A DNA stretch of 64,000 bases from Taenia hydatigena (Eukaryota > Platyhelminthes > Cestoda > Cyclophyllidea > Taeniidae): NCBI GenBank assembly GCA_036345935.2, contig JADWOT020000006.1, positions 22,444,198 through 22,508,197 of the forward strand, in the 5' to 3' direction. The notes under the pieces are model-generated. The model was not told the origin of the DNA. It did not search any database and was given only the letters and a program-made list of their open reading frames with translations. A program made the position numbers and the translations under genes. Every line of letters begins with the position of its first letter. The first letter of the stretch is position 1. Positions 49,745 through 63,700 of this stretch are shown here, one piece after another.

Positions 49745-49750
49745 AATAAA
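49745..49750 (+). other. Poly(A) signal candidate, left aminopeptidase copy
   Basis: AATAAA 186 bases after the stop codon, the first exact hexamer downstream. Confidence 0.5.
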
Positions 49751-52700
49751 CGCTTTGGGTGTGGATGATTAAGAGAAACCTTGTTAACTGGGTGAACTGA
49801 CAGGTGGATAGATGAGTGGGAAACAATGTAGTGAGAGGACGGAAGAGGGTTTGATGAGAAAAATGAAACCAGTCTCTTTGGCTGGACACTGGCATCAGAG
49901 TGCCCTCCGGAGGAGTTGTAGGGTACTCGCATCACCAGTGAACCGAACAAGTGGCAGCAGGCTGCTAGACCACCGTCGTGGAGGCTGAGTCAGAGCACCG
50001 AGGACGATAGAAATAGTGGTATTTATTCCTACTGCACTCGATTATTTGCAGACAAGCCTAAGTAGGCTGTAGTTTGCCTCAACGGTGTGCTACAGCTTTG
50101 TAGTACTGAAACACTCCAAACCTGGCGAGGGAGGTTGGCACCCCACGAATGGCCAAAAATTACTGCAAATCAGGCTTTGCAGGCAGTAGAAGTGCTGCAA
50201 GACAATGGACCTCCGCCTCAAGAGTCATTAGGCCGATTTTCTGTATGCATTTCTGTTCTCGCCTGCCCAATGGAGAAGGGAGACTGTAGTGAGCACTTAT
50301 TTGCTTATCATGTTAGCAGGTAGGGGTGACTTTTATTGCCGGCAAACATTTGCCAAGCAAACTTACAATGCATTGTTCATTCCAAATTGACTTCCTCATT
50401 CACTCATGTCCCCACGCTTCCAAAGCACACCGCGTCAGCCATAGGAGACCGTGCCTGCCTCAAGTAGGCCTTTGTAGTGCACAAGAAACGCAGCTGTCAG
50501 TCATGATTTGCTTGCACAGTGCATGTCTAAATATCGCCTAGGCGATTTTACTTCCTACTACTCCATGCAGTTTGAAGGTGCGAATTAAACCCACGGCGTC
50601 AGAAGCAGACAGCACTAATGACTTATATAACTGGATGTCCAATGCCTTCCTTGGCAGGAGAACTCAATGCCACAAGCCCTACCTGTGGGGAGATTTTACT
50701 ATCATAGGTTCTTCACTCTGAATGCTAAGATCCTATCAACATCGCCTTCAATTTGTACAACTGTACAACAGTGATGGAGGTGAGAGCGCATTTCATCAGT
50801 TCGAAACGTAACCAAGCAGGTATTAGAGACTGCTAAAACTAACACCTCTGAGTGACAGTGGGTGCCTAGTGTGTCGGCGATTTGGCTGGAGGTGCCCATC
50901 ATACCCACTCCGATTAATGGGAGCAAGTAGGTTCGGGTGATCCAATGTCGTCTATCCGCAGTTTGAATGCGGCGTTCCTAACTTATACAGGCTTGAAGAT
51001 AAATAAATAGGATGTCTCTTCCGAGTCCTCCCTTCTGCCACTGCACAGCTACGTTCATGCAAATCACATTCCTTACCACAACTCTGGTCGCAGTCCACCT
51101 TTATTATCCACGCATCACGTGGCAACCCAACTCATCCCTTGCTAGAATGGTCATCCGCATCTGAAACCATCAACATACCCGCCGACCTGTACGGTGTGCC
51201 TAGGCTATCGCACCAAAACCTACTCATAGACCCACTCGGTAAGCCGACAATGCTGTCTGGATGTTGTGAAATGCCTGAATGTTTCCCCGTTCCTACAATG
51301 GGAAGGCATTTGGCAAGGCCCTTTCAATCAAGTCAAACTTCCATGTTTATTAAATGCTCTGTCGAACGGGTTACTTTACATTACAGGACAACCGTCTGTG
51401 AGGACGCAACTGACGAATGATAGAATGGCTTCAACCACGCCAAATACAAGTAGTGAATGGCAAAATCCCTTCTATCATAAAACACACAAACAGTCTCCCT
51501 GGATAGCCACCCTGGCAGCTATTGTCAAGTCGTCTCTGCCTATCGATCAGACGTAACTTGCAGTTCGTACACCGTTGCGAAAACTGACGCCTGCACAATC
51601 AGCGATGCTGGAGAGATTGAAGCCCAATAATCAGGTAAAGAGAGTCGTTAGCTCTGGGTGCCTCTGGACACTCCGGTTCAATGTGACCAACTTAGTGCAT
51701 CAGAATAGTTATTTTCTCGATCCCTTGGTCAATCCTTCCTTCTGATAAGGTTCCACCTACTCTCTCTCACGGGGCTTGCGAACAGATAACTAGGTAGTAG
51801 AGTAGATAGGCGGTAGGTGTTGGTGACTCAGATCCTGCTCTTGGCACGCTCGACGTCAAGCAACCCCATGAGATTGTAGCAGCATTTAAAATAACTTCAA
51901 TCAGAGTGTGGAAGTGTTTATTCAAATCATTAAATTGTGTTTACTTAGAACTAGATCTAATCACATATGGGTGGATGAAACGACAATCAGTACAGGGCTG
52001 GATGCAGGAAGAGCCAAAGGGATGATGGTGATTATTCTCAAATCGAATGCCGTTCGGTATCCGCCTCTTTGGGAGTGGTGAAACTAGTAATAAAGTTTGT
52101 CGGAATCTTCATGCAAAATGGAATTGCGTACACCAAGCGACTTGTATCAGCAAGGGCCCTTTGGATAAAGCGTTTACCGCGGTGTCGCCACGTGGTATAA
52201 CAGTGGTGGCGACCTTACTCCATAGCAACGCACTAAGCAGCAAAGTACCCCACGAAGCCAGTTACCAAAAGTGGTGACGTCTTTGAATCAATGTCAGCAG
52301 GCTCGAATGCGTGCGCATTGGTAAAAGTTGATTAGCATCGCCATCCCACTCACTATCGTGACGCCACCACTGCATTAAATGGCGCGTTGATTGATCCTCC
52401 ACAAAACAGCGAAGACGCCCACATAGAAGTGGTAAGTCATGGGCAGTTGTGCCGATTCTGCCTGAACAACAGGCCCATTCCTATTTTCCGTCTGGGCTAA
52501 GGCTGTTCCCGTCTCTAGCCGCAGAACCAATGCCCATTTCCATAGGAAGCCTGTACATTTGCATGTCAGATTTTAGTCTCGGTAAACACGACTCGAACGT
52601 GTTACCAGACCACCAGTGTTGTTTGTGGATGTGTTGTCTCATGGCGCGAACACCCATCAGGGGTTCTACCGTCATTGTCAGGACAGCGAGCTATGCACGT

Positions 52701-53125
52701 CTAAGCAGAGGGTGTGGGGTGAGCGCGTCGGAGAAGGTGAGAATCTGCAACCATCTGGTCATCAGTCGTGACCCTCCAGTTCAAACTACGCGTGACTCGC
52801 GTATCCAGACCATCCAACTGCAGCCATGGTTCAGACATTAGCTATCTTCACTTTGTCAAATAACTCTGCTCTGTCCAACAAACAAAAGATCACACCTCAC
52901 GTCACACATCACAGCACGACTAGTCGCGGCAATTGTTAGTCCATGCTGCACATTTAAGGGTGTCACCTGCATGTCAGACCTGTGGTGAGGACAACGTAGA
53001 CGAAAGGATGTGAGAAACACATGCGTCTTTTCCACATCCTCTTCAAAGCTATAGTTCTACTTTTAAGGGATTCCGCTTGACAAAGACTGCGGTTTCTTTT
53101 CGCTATCCACCACCTTCTCATTCGT

Positions 53126-53326
53126 CTACACCCCTCCACTCACTAGTTCACGCACCAACACAGCTGCCACTTTGGTTACTGTCTCTCCTTTGCACTTCAC
53201 CAACTTGATGGCATCCCTAATGAGGCTGTACGTCATCTCATCAATTACACCCACGGAGTAAGCAAAGACGACCTCCCTTGCATTGCACTGAAGGATCAGC
53301 ATACCATCGGGGTCGTCTATGCAATG
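53126..53326 (-). CDS. Unassigned coding-like segment in spacer
   Basis: The minus-strand frame between stops has 66 codons ending in TAG (53126-53128). It reads DDPDGMLILQ, VVFAYSVGVIDEMTYSLI, DAIKLVKCKGETV, KVAAVLVRELVSGGV: regular alternation of hydrophobic and charged residues, as in a folded helical protein. There is no upstream ATG long enough to include all of it and no clear acceptor, so it would be a terminal exon or a gene remnant. I do not recognise the family. Confidence 0.3.
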   Translation of the reverse strand, partial: HCIDDPDGMLILQCNAREVVFAYSVGVIDEMTYSLIRDAIKLVKCKGETVTKVAAVLVRELVSGGV

Positions 53327-54825
53327 CTAATGCTTTGGTTGCGATTGACCCAATGATCGCCCTGATTAATCAAACAGACTTTGGTTCACGAAAATGACTT
53401 TGTTGTGCATCGATCACCCAGGTTTCGTGCTTTTTGGTGGTCAATTATTGCACTGGGTGATTGAGTGTCAGACTAATTGGCTTATGCTAAGTTATCAAAC
53501 TCATTGCAATTTAAGTCCCTTGCAAATACGACCTCAAGGTAATCGCTGACCCCTTTTATTAATCAGCCACATCCCTTGCAATCCATGGCTTTTAGCCCAA
53601 TACTCATTGTTTGCTACTTATGCCTTTGATTCAATTTAGCACATCTCCCTCAGGATCAGTTCCTAGCCATGCTCTCACCTCCATTGTTAGTTGATAGTCC
53701 TTAACTGAGAGAAATCCCCTACTACTCAATCCCTGACCAATGCGACACACTGTGACAAACATTTTCCTTGCAGACTAATCACGCACCTCATCATACACTT
53801 TAAGGGCTCATTTGAGCAGCTTCCTTATAGGCAGAATCCTACCCTATTCAGTGAGAAGTAATGTGCCTTAGACTGATGCCACCACTGCGTCGATCGCATC
53901 AACTTTCTCGAATGACATGGAAGAGCGGAAGTAAAGGGTGGATAAGTGGGTAAGTGCCCTTGAATTGATTAAGAATATAATAGTGTGTCGGTTGAATGTG
54001 TTTAGCAGACTGTATCTGCGCTTTAACCTCCCAAAATGTTGCAGAACATCAGATTCTGCGAATGCTTTAACCGACGACGAATAGAGGGCTGCATGACATT
54101 GTGATGGAGATCAAGCCGCAGATGATCACAATCACGCCTGCCACCAAAGCTATTGTCCTCTTATTTTTCCCTATCTGAACTTCTCATAAGGGACTAGCAT
54201 CTTTCAATGGACGGAAGCACTGCTCTGCTCACCTGCTAGCAGTAGCGATTCGTTCCACCTTGTTTCCAACATTCCCATTGGCAATAGGATGGAAGAGCAG
54301 GTAAAACACCTAATTTGGTTGACCGGAAGTGGGAGTCCAAGTAAAGGTGTTAGTAGCAGGGAAGAGAAAATGCAAACCATCCAAACAAAGGGTGAGCTTG
54401 CTTCGAGTATGTGCCAGGCATCACATTGCACAGATGGGCTCGCGCGTCACACACGTGCATTGCATTTAAAAAAAGAAGTGGAGACTAACAAGCAGGAGGG
54501 AGAGGAGGTGTAATTACGCCAACTCATGCCCTGTCGGAATGGCGATATGATTTAGCCCCCAAATCTAGAAAAGATTGAGAGTGGGTAGGAAGGGTAATGT
54601 GTTGGCCGATCGAAATCACGTCAGCACCAGTTCTGACATCGCCTGCATTTCCATTGTTTTCAGACTGCTACGCCTCCTTGCTGATACTTCAACCACAGTG
54701 AACTAGGCAGACACCTTCAGTTTACGGCGCTAGATGTTCAATGCCACCACGTAGCGCAGTTCAATACTTTGTAATTGAATACGTGCCAGTATGGCTACGG
54801 CTCTCACAGTAAATCTTCGTCTCTT

Positions 54826-54883
54826 TACCAAAATCATTCTTACACCATCCACTACTACGGATAGCTTGCAGCTCCATCTCTCC
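54826..54883 (+). repeat. 58-bp inverted repeat at palindrome junction, left half
   Basis: This half begins TACCAAAATCATTC and ends CCATCTCTCC. It is perfectly complementary to 54993-55050, with a 109-base loop between them (54884-54992). Confidence 0.95.
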
Positions 54884-54992
54884 TCTTCATTTCCAACTTT
54901 GCTAGTTGACATAACTAACTCTCGTCAGGCAATAACGACAGTGATCTCGCCAACTTCACTGGACTAACCAAACCCGCGTGCTTATAATGCGC

Positions 54993-55050
54993 GGAGAGAT
55001 GGAGCTGCAAGCTATCCGTAGTAGTGGATGGTGTAAGAATGATTTTGGTA
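54993..55050 (-). repeat. 58-bp inverted repeat at palindrome junction, right half
   Basis: Perfect reverse complement of 54826-54883. Its last four bases (GGTA, 55047-55050) are also the first bases of the right palindrome arm, a 4-base microhomology at the junction. Confidence 0.95.
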
Positions 55051-57545
55051 CTTTGCTGCTTAGTGCGTTGCTATGGAGTAAGGTCGCCACCACTGTTATA
55101 CCACGTGGCGACACCGCGGTAAACGCTTTATCCAAAGGGCCCTTGCTGATACAAGTCGCTTGGTGTACGCAATTCCATTTTGCATGAAGATTCCGACAAA
55201 CTTTATTACTAGTTTCACCACTCCCAAAGAGGCGGATACCGAACGGCATTCGATTTGAGAATAATCACCATCATCCCTTTGGCTCTTCCTGCATCCAGCC
55301 CTGTACTGATTGTCGTTTCATCCACCCATATGTGATTAGATCTAGTTCTAAGTAAACACAATTTAATGATTTGAATAAACACTTCCACACTCTGATTGAA
55401 GTTATTTTAAATGCTGCTACAATCTCATGGGGTTGCTTGACGTCGAGCGTGCCAAGAGCAGGATCTGAGTCACCAACACCTACCGCCTATCTACTCTACT
55501 ACCTAGTTATCTGTTCGCAAGCCCCGTGAGAGAGAGTAGGTGGAACCTTATCAGAAGGAAGGATTGACCAAGGGATCGAGAAAATAACTATTCTGATGCA
55601 CTAAGTTGGTCACATTGAACCGGAGTGTCCAGAGGCACCCAGAGCTAACGACTCTCTTTACCTGATTATTGGGCTTCAATCTCTCCAGCATCGCTGATTG
55701 TGCAGGCGTCAGTTTTCGCAACGGTGTACGAACTGCAAGTTACGTCTGATCGATAGGCAGAGACGACTTGACAATAGCTGCCAGGGTGGCTATCCAGGGA
55801 GACTGTTTGTGTGTTTTATGATAGAAGGGATTTTGCCATTCACTACTTGTATTTGGCGTGGTTGAAGCCATTCTATCATTCGTCAGTTGCGTCCTCACAG
55901 ACGGTTGTCCTGTAATGTAAAGTAACCCGTTCGACAGAGCATTTAATAAACATGGAAGTTTGACTTGATTGAAAGGGCCTTGCCAAATGCCTTCCCATTG
56001 TAGGAACGGGGAAACATTCAGGCATTTCACAACATCCAGACAGCATTGTCGGCTTACCGAGTGGGTCTATGAGTAGGTTTTGGTGCGATAGCCTAGGCAC
56101 ACCGTACAGGTCGGCGGGTATGTTGATGGTTTCAGATGCGGATGACCATTCTAGCAAGGGATGAGTTGGGTTGCCACGTGATGCGTGGATAATAAAGGTG
56201 GACTGCGACCAGAGTTGTGGTAAGGAATGTGATTTGCATGAACGTAGCTGTGCAGTGGCAGAAGGGAGGACTCGGAAGAGACATCCTATTTATTTATCTT
56301 CAAGCCTGTATAAGTTAGGAACGCCGCATTCAAACTGCGGATAGACGACATTGGATCACCCGAACCTACTTGCTCCCATTAATCGGAGTGGGTATGATGG
56401 GCACCTCCAGCCAAATCGCCGACACACTAGGCACCCACTGTCACTCAGAGGTGTTAGTTTTAGCAGTCTCTAATACCTGCTTGGTTACGTTTCGAACTGA
56501 TGAAATGCGCCCTCACCTCCATCACTGTTGTACAGTTGTACAAATTGAAGGCGATGTTGATAGGATCTTAGCATTCAGAGTGAAGAACCTATGATAGTAA
56601 AATCTCCCCACAGGTAGGGCTTGTGGCATTGAGTTCTCCTGCCAAGGAAGGCATTGGACATCCAGTTATATAAGTCATTAGTGCTGTCTGCTTCTGACGC
56701 CGTGGGTTTAATTCGCACCTTCAAACTGCATGGAGTAGTAGGAAGTAAAATCGCCTAGGCGATATTTAGACATGCACTGTGCAAGCAAATCATGACTGAC
56801 AGCTGCGTTTCTTGTGCACTACAAAGGCCTACTTGAGGCAGGCACGGTCTCCTATGGCTGACGCGGTGTGCTTTGGAAGCGTGGGGACATGAGTGAATGA
56901 GGAAGTCAATTTGGAATGAACAATGCATTGTAAGTTTGCTTGGCAAATGTTTGCCGGCAATAAAAGTCACCCCTACCTGCTAACATGATAAGCAAATAAG
57001 TGCTCACTACAGTCTCCCTTCTCCATTGGGCAGGCGAGAACAGAAATGCATACAGAAAATCGGCCTAATGACTCTTGAGGCGGAGGTCCATTGTCTTGCA
57101 GCACTTCTACTGCCTGCAAAGCCTGATTTGCAGTAATTTTTGGCCATTCGTGGGGTGCCAACCTCCCTCGCCAGGTTTGGAGTGTTTCAGTACTACAAAG
57201 CTGTAGCACACCGTTGAGGCAAACTACAGCCTACTTAGGCTTGTCTGCAAATAATCGAGTGCAGTAGGAATAAATACCACTATTTCTATCGTCCTCGGTG
57301 CTCTGACTCAGCCTCCACGACGGTGGTCTAGCAGCCTGCTGCCACTTGTTCGGTTCACTGGTGATGCGAGTACCCTACAACTCCTCCGGAGGGCACTCTG
57401 ATGCCAGTGTCCAGCCAAAGAGACTGGTTTCATTTTTCTCATCAAACCCTCTTCCGTCCTCTCACTACATTGTTTCCCACTCATCTATCCACCTGTCAGT
57501 TCACCCAGTTAACAAGGTTTCTCTTAATCATCCACACCCAAAGCG

Positions 57546-57551
57546 TTTATT
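57546..57551 (-). other. Poly(A) signal candidate, right aminopeptidase copy
   Basis: AATAAA on the minus strand, mirror of 49745-49750. Confidence 0.5.
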
Positions 57552-57736
57552 TCGCTCGTTCATCTGAACTTCAGCTTTTATCTTGCCACTAACTCATCCA
57601 TCCACCCACACAGACAGCGGCTCAAAAGTTGAGTTGCACATAACGATTATTGTTGTATTTTGGTCTTAGAAAAAGCACAAATAAATTAGCGTTTGGAATG
57701 CAGGGGTTGGGTAGTGAGAAAAGGCACAACACTCCA

Positions 57737-60700
57737 TTAACATAGCAGTGTGCGTAAAAAGCTGCACACCACCTCTCTGTTACGTTCCCATTGCTCCGCA
57801 TTGATCTTTACAGACTCTAGCGTCTGTTGAATCACCCGTGGGCAGGGCACGTCGTGTTCTTCAAAGAAGGCCTACGAAGATGCACAGTGAAGCGTGAAAT
57901 CTTATCGAAGTTTAAAAGAGGAAGCACTTAGAAGGGAGGACGGCACTTACATTAATCTCGTCGTAGCGTTCTCGTGAAGCGAAGCCGGCAGCACTGCCCT
58001 GAAGAGGGGACAGGGAAAAGGTGCCTCAGAATGAAAGGAATTCAAGTTTCTGCGTATATGGCATTTGAATAAATGTTCCGTAGAAGAATAGGGAAGGATG
58101 TTTTGCTCAGTTAAGGAAAAATATCCACAATTCCGAATCCAGTCATCAAAGGCAGAACGTCAACAAGAGATTGGCCTTTCCTCTACACTTTCCGGGTAAT
58201 GCATGCTAGTTTTCTCGCCTATTCAAAGCATTCCAGTAAATCACTCAGTGGTCCACTAATTTACTCGAATTGCCCTTTGAAATACAATGATGAAGTAGTG
58301 CTTACTCTCTTCAACCTACCTTAAGAACTCTGGCAAGGAGATGCGAGGTGCCTAGATCCTCAGCCAGCGTTGCAAAGCGATCTCGCACGAGATTCCACAG
58401 ATCCCGCCGACCACCCGCAGACTCAGTGACCCCCAGAAGGAGATGGAATCGGTCCTGCTTGCGCACACACTCTGTAAAGGCGAGATCGAAGAGGCGCCTG
58501 ATAATGTCGGCATTGGTGGTGGCGCCGAGACTGGAGAGAATGCGAACGCGTTCGTCGTTCATGGACGACTGAGTGAGCAGCTGGTGGAGGGTGAGAAGAA
58601 GTCACTGACTCTACCCATTTCCTCTGACACTTCACTCCTAATAGTTACATTATCTCGATTCGCCATCTGTTCAATCTAGTTGCAATCATTCTTGCTCCCT
58701 TACCTACTCACTGACCATCTGCCCACTTTATCCACCCATACCCAACCCTCACAAATGTCCACTACCCACAGAACACCATCCAGTCCACGCTTACGACCCC
58801 ACTCTCCACATTCACTGCGTCCAATACACTGCCCTTGCACAAGAAAATGCGGCATGGGAAACTCCATCCAAATATGCGCATAAGGTTAATATACTGGCAG
58901 CTATTAGCATCAACCATATCATTCTACATCTTGACTGCCTACACACCCAACCAGCACAAATCAAAAACGTGCAATTTGGAAGAGCCGATGAGAAGTCCGC
59001 CCTCCACTCTGCCTACTCCTCCAAACCTCTCCAAGACATCAATCCTCAGGCCGCTCCATAAAAGAGAAGGCAAACATGCGATCATTCATAACGACACCCC
59101 GGGTGCAATAGGTTAGCTTTCTCCGAGATTGTATTAGCAACAGCGCCACCAGCACAACCAATCAAAAGCCATTCATCACCGACACCAACTCACCTCCAAA
59201 AGTTTCTGGAACTCCTCAACGCCACCATTGCGCATGCAAATGGAGTAGATCGCAGCTCGGAGATCAGGCGAGATGAGTTTTGGTTGGTTTATTGCAACCT
59301 CACCATCAGGTGCAGAGATCACGGCTGTATAATGATGCTGAAAGGCGGTTTGGGCCCTACAGATGACATCGGCGTGACCGATGCAACCAAGAGTGGAGAT
59401 GATAATAGGACGGAGTAGGCGGTCGTTGCTCGAATCCGTGGAGGTTGGTTGGAAGCCTAACAGCACAGGAGAGAAATGGAGGAGGCGGCTTGGAGGAAAG
59501 GAAAGTGGTTGCATCCACAGCTGCGAAACCCAAACACCTCTGATTTATCGATCCAATGCATTCACAAATGCATTCACTGGAATCATTCAATCCTTTTTAA
59601 GATGGATGCGTCCATCTACCGACCCAGTTGTTCACCCCCTCATCCATGTCCATACAGCCAACCGGCCACTTCAATCTAGCCTAAACATGCTCGACCCATG
59701 AATTCTAGTGGTCTCAAGCATTCGTAACCTCTTCAACTCACCATCATGTTCTTATTGATGCATCTCGACCAACAAGGAGAAGGAAACGACTGGGAGGTCA
59801 GACATCGTATAGGTAGATTCCTAAGCCTTATAGCCCTTCGAAAATAGCCCACATCTCAGCAAATCTGGTCATCAAAATACCTTGGGTTTGTTTCAATGCC
59901 GTATTTTAAGAAAGCAGTAAATCAAAACGGCATTGAAATAAGCTCAACCACACTCACCGATCCTCTCATACACTGGCAGTGCTAGCTCAGCACACAATTT
60001 GTTCAGGCCGCAAATCTCTTTGGATGCCTCGGGGAAAACTACCTCATCACCCACCGGGTAAGACGCCTCTTCAAGGAGGGTTCGAACCTGTGCCAATCCC
60101 TCCGACAGCACTGACCACACACTGAATCGCGTCTCCTTAGCAAATGCGCGACAGAACTGCAGCACCTTGTCCAATCTAAGGAAGCCCTCCCGAGCTAGAG
60201 CAAATTGATCATCTAACAGGCTGATACGGTCGCGTTCTGGCACAGTACCACTGCTGATGGCTTCTATAATGGTTTTCATGATGGCAGGTTCGTAATGCAC
60301 GCGATAGAAACCAACGGCATCTGGCTTAAGACGTATTCCAGGAGAGGAGACAGGAGTGGACAGAGGGTAAATGATTTCCTCCGAGTCGACATCAATCGCG
60401 TCCAAGTCTGCGGTTCTCGAGGAGGTGGAGGAGGGGATATCGACAACCCTGTGAAGCAGCAGCTGGTCTGAGTCGTCTACGGCGCAGGCAACAATTGGGA
60501 TGCACCAGTGTTGTGACTGTTCGCCTATGCACATTAAAGGCAAAGTGCAAATCGCTTACTTCCATAGGTACTTTGTCGAATGTCACCAATCCATACTGGG
60601 TAGTCCAGTGCAAAGCGAGGACGTGTAGATAAGCAAAGCCCTTCCATTGGTTCTTTGACTAGAACCAACTAAGACCCACTTGGAGAGTCAAAATAAGTCG

Positions 60701-63700
60701 CTTCGAAGATAAGGGCAGCATAAGGTGTTGAGATGTGGTCAGCTACTATCAGAGAGATCGTACAATCTTCTCTAACTATTATAACCATCGCAATATCACC
60801 TTTGGTGGTGGCAAAGACTGACGAATAGAGTGAAATAGTAGATTAAGCTACTTTGTTGTGGAAACAAATGCGAAGAAACGGACACTTACGACTGGTGGAG
60901 CTAGCGTCAGTAAGAAAGCGTTGCTGCTTCAGTCCAACGCTGTACTTCCCGTCTGGCGCGCGAATGAGACGAACCGACACCACGGGATAGCCTGTTTGTT
61001 TCGTCCACAGAGGCATGAGCTCAGTCGCATTGCAACCACTCGTGGTCTCCAGGACAGCCCACAGATCCTCAGTTGTGGCGTTGGAATATTTGAACTTCTC
61101 AAAATACGTCTTCAAACCGTCTTGAAATGGCTGCGGAAGGCATTAGACACAAGCATTAGGTAATTCGCTACATACGAAGGGCTCAAGTGGAAAAGGCTCG
61201 TTGGTCGCTCACTTGACCACGTCTGGGTCGTGCCCGTTTACCCATGTCAACGCCACGGTGCATTTCATGGACGCGGATACTAATAGGCTCATCTTTAGCC
61301 TGACCGGGGCAGGCATTTTTGTGCATCCCCTCCTCCACAACACCAGGAAGTGGTGCAGCTCTCAGGAGGAAAGCAAGGACAAACGCAACATAACAATGAG
61401 TGATTACCACCATGCACTCTCAGAAGAGAGAGGTAGCCTTGGCAAAGCACACGCCTAGAGAGAAATCACCTCTGAGCGTAAGACTTCACACTTATTATTA
61501 ATAGCCCCGTAAATAGGCACATCCCATTCCTTCCAATGTGCAGTTGCTTTCCGTCCATCCACATCATTCCTCGCCGCTTGGGTGTTAGCTCATTTGTTTC
61601 GAGTCACCAACCAACAACTCACTCCCATGGTCAAGAGTACAAAAGATTTGCTGGGAGGGAAATTCGCTTCCTAAAACCATCGACTGACAATGTCTGCGCT
61701 GCAGCAGCGATTCTCTCTCGTAAGACAATCACGAGTTAACTCGTGCTGTCTGCAGGAAACAAACGGAAGAGCAATGTTAATAGCAAGTCGCAAAACGTTT
61801 ATCAGTCTGACAACAAATTCTTCACGGGAAGAAAGTGATGAAGCGACCGATAACTAGGACAGCGATATGGAGAAATCAGTGAATTTGAGGAGGAAGAGGG
61901 GAAAAGCACGAGGCAGATGAGAAGGTGACAAGGGAAAGGGATTGCATAAGGTCACCGACAATAGCAGAACTTGGACTTTTGATAATATGCTCTATGGAGA
62001 AGGCAAGCATTCTGACCGCACTGGATTGTTCATGGAAAAGGAGTGAATTAGAAAGTGAAGAAAATGAATAAAGGGAGAAGAACTCGTGATCGCAGAGAAG
62101 TTCACCTTTAAATAGTTCGATGTGCAGCTCACGAACAAGGAGGCAAAAGAACTCCAGATTCTGCCCAAGAACCGAAAAGTGCATGATAGGAGCAGGCGTG
62201 GTGATTAGAAGAAGAAGAAGAAGAAGAAGAAGAAGAAGAAGGAGGAGGAGGAGGAGGAGGAGGAGGAGGAGGAGGAGGAGGAGGAGAGAATCAGGGGCAA
62301 CGTGAAACAACAGGAACAATCTAAGATACTCACCTGGTGACCCATGTGTTCATAGAGCATGCGGATGACGCAGCTGCCCTTCTGATAAGACACCGCGTCG
62401 AAGATCTCCTCCACTTCTTGAGCACTGCTTACTTTAACCTAAGTGACAAGGACAAGACGTTAGGCTGTTCTTAGTGGACATGAGGAGACGAGCAGCTGAG
62501 CGGCAACAATTGGTGAAATGCAATGCAAACCTCAATGGGATGACTGCTTTTCAATTCGTCTGATCGCAGTGCTCGAACATACTCTGACGACACGAAGTGG
62601 GTCTAAAAGCAATGAAAATAAACCATTTAGAAAGGATTCAAAGCAGAGCGAGCCGTGGAGCAACTCAAGTGTAGAGCAGACAAGGTTGGAGCTAAAGACA
62701 GGTGCATCAATTGACCTTGTCTGGATCGACTGCCAACCCGGTAAAAATTAAGCCCTTGAGCAACAATTGTGGCTGTCATCCTGGAATCAAGCCGGCTTTT
62801 CTCTACTAAAAGAATTTTGGGCTGATCATGAGACACCAACACAATGGCCCATCTTTCACGCCTGAGAAATGCAAGTAGGTGGTGCGAGTCCTCGCTGGCA
62901 GAGTACATCTATCCGTGCTGATGTGTGCTTAATGTGAAGACTAAGGAAAAGGCCCCTTCCCGTCTGTGGGTGGATGAAAGCATTTGAAAGTGACCTCAAT
63001 GGTCCTCCATCAGACGCAACAACGCCACGTGTGACCTGTTGTCCAAAATCATGCGCCAACCCGATTGACTGGGCTTTGCACAAAACAAAGTCGAATGTCC
63101 TTAGCGTGAGGACAAAAACGCGCCATCGCGGCACCCAAACACCTGGACTGCGGTAGTCGATTCTTATCTGAAGGCCAAGTGGCAAGGCCTCTCATCCGAC
63201 ACGAAATCATTTCGTTGCGAGAATCAACACATGATCCCGCCATGTTATTTAGTCTATTAGCAGCAAGCGAGATGCTGATGTTTACCGCAATGCTCCAACC
63301 CCAAAGATCTATCCACCAGTCATGAACAATCAAATACGTCGACTGTGGCACCCGAGTTCCCTCTGAGAGGCTAGTGGCGAGTGATTTCCTTCTTCTCATT
63401 AATCCACCACAAGGTGAGATGCAAGTGTGGATAATTAGACGGACGCTGTTGATGATGGGCAGGCTTCAGGATGTCGCAAATTTGATCATGTACTTAGTGT
63501 AAATAATCAGGAAAGCACCACACAGTTAAGGCAAATACGATGGAATCGACCAGTGGGAGTGCCGAAGTGTCGTGCGATGGCGCAAGCACAATCCACACTC
63601 AACCCAGTCCCATTCCAACAGCTCTAATTTTAACCATCAGAGAAATCGCTGGTTGGGATGACTCACCCAAATATCGTAGTCGGGAAAGCAATGATCCACA

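Larger units (their letters stand above)
43296..52249 (+). repeat. Left arm of giant inverted repeat
   Basis: Every position x pairs with 107296 - x in the right arm. All the exons and flanking open frames I compared keep this sum, so there is no net indel over 8954 bases. I found four substitutions (44988, 44993, 45164, 50785). The inner end is exact: identity stops after CAAAGTACC at 52249. The outer end is set only by the window edge. The arm holds aminopeptidase exons 2-10 of this annotation and then 49560-52249, a gene-free stretch with short unassigned frames. Confidence 0.95.
52250..55046. other. Unique spacer between palindrome arms
   Basis: 2797 bases not shared between the arms. 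The only coding-like piece I would point to is on the minus strand at 53126-53326. Frames at 52449-52841 and 54289-54513 have no recognisable motif. The right edge contains one side of a 58-bp inverted repeat and nearly all of the other. Confidence 0.9.

Noticed and set aside
52449..52841. 130-codon frame in the palindrome spacer, considered as retroelement gag
   Set aside because: No CCHC knuckle or other retroelement motif in any frame.
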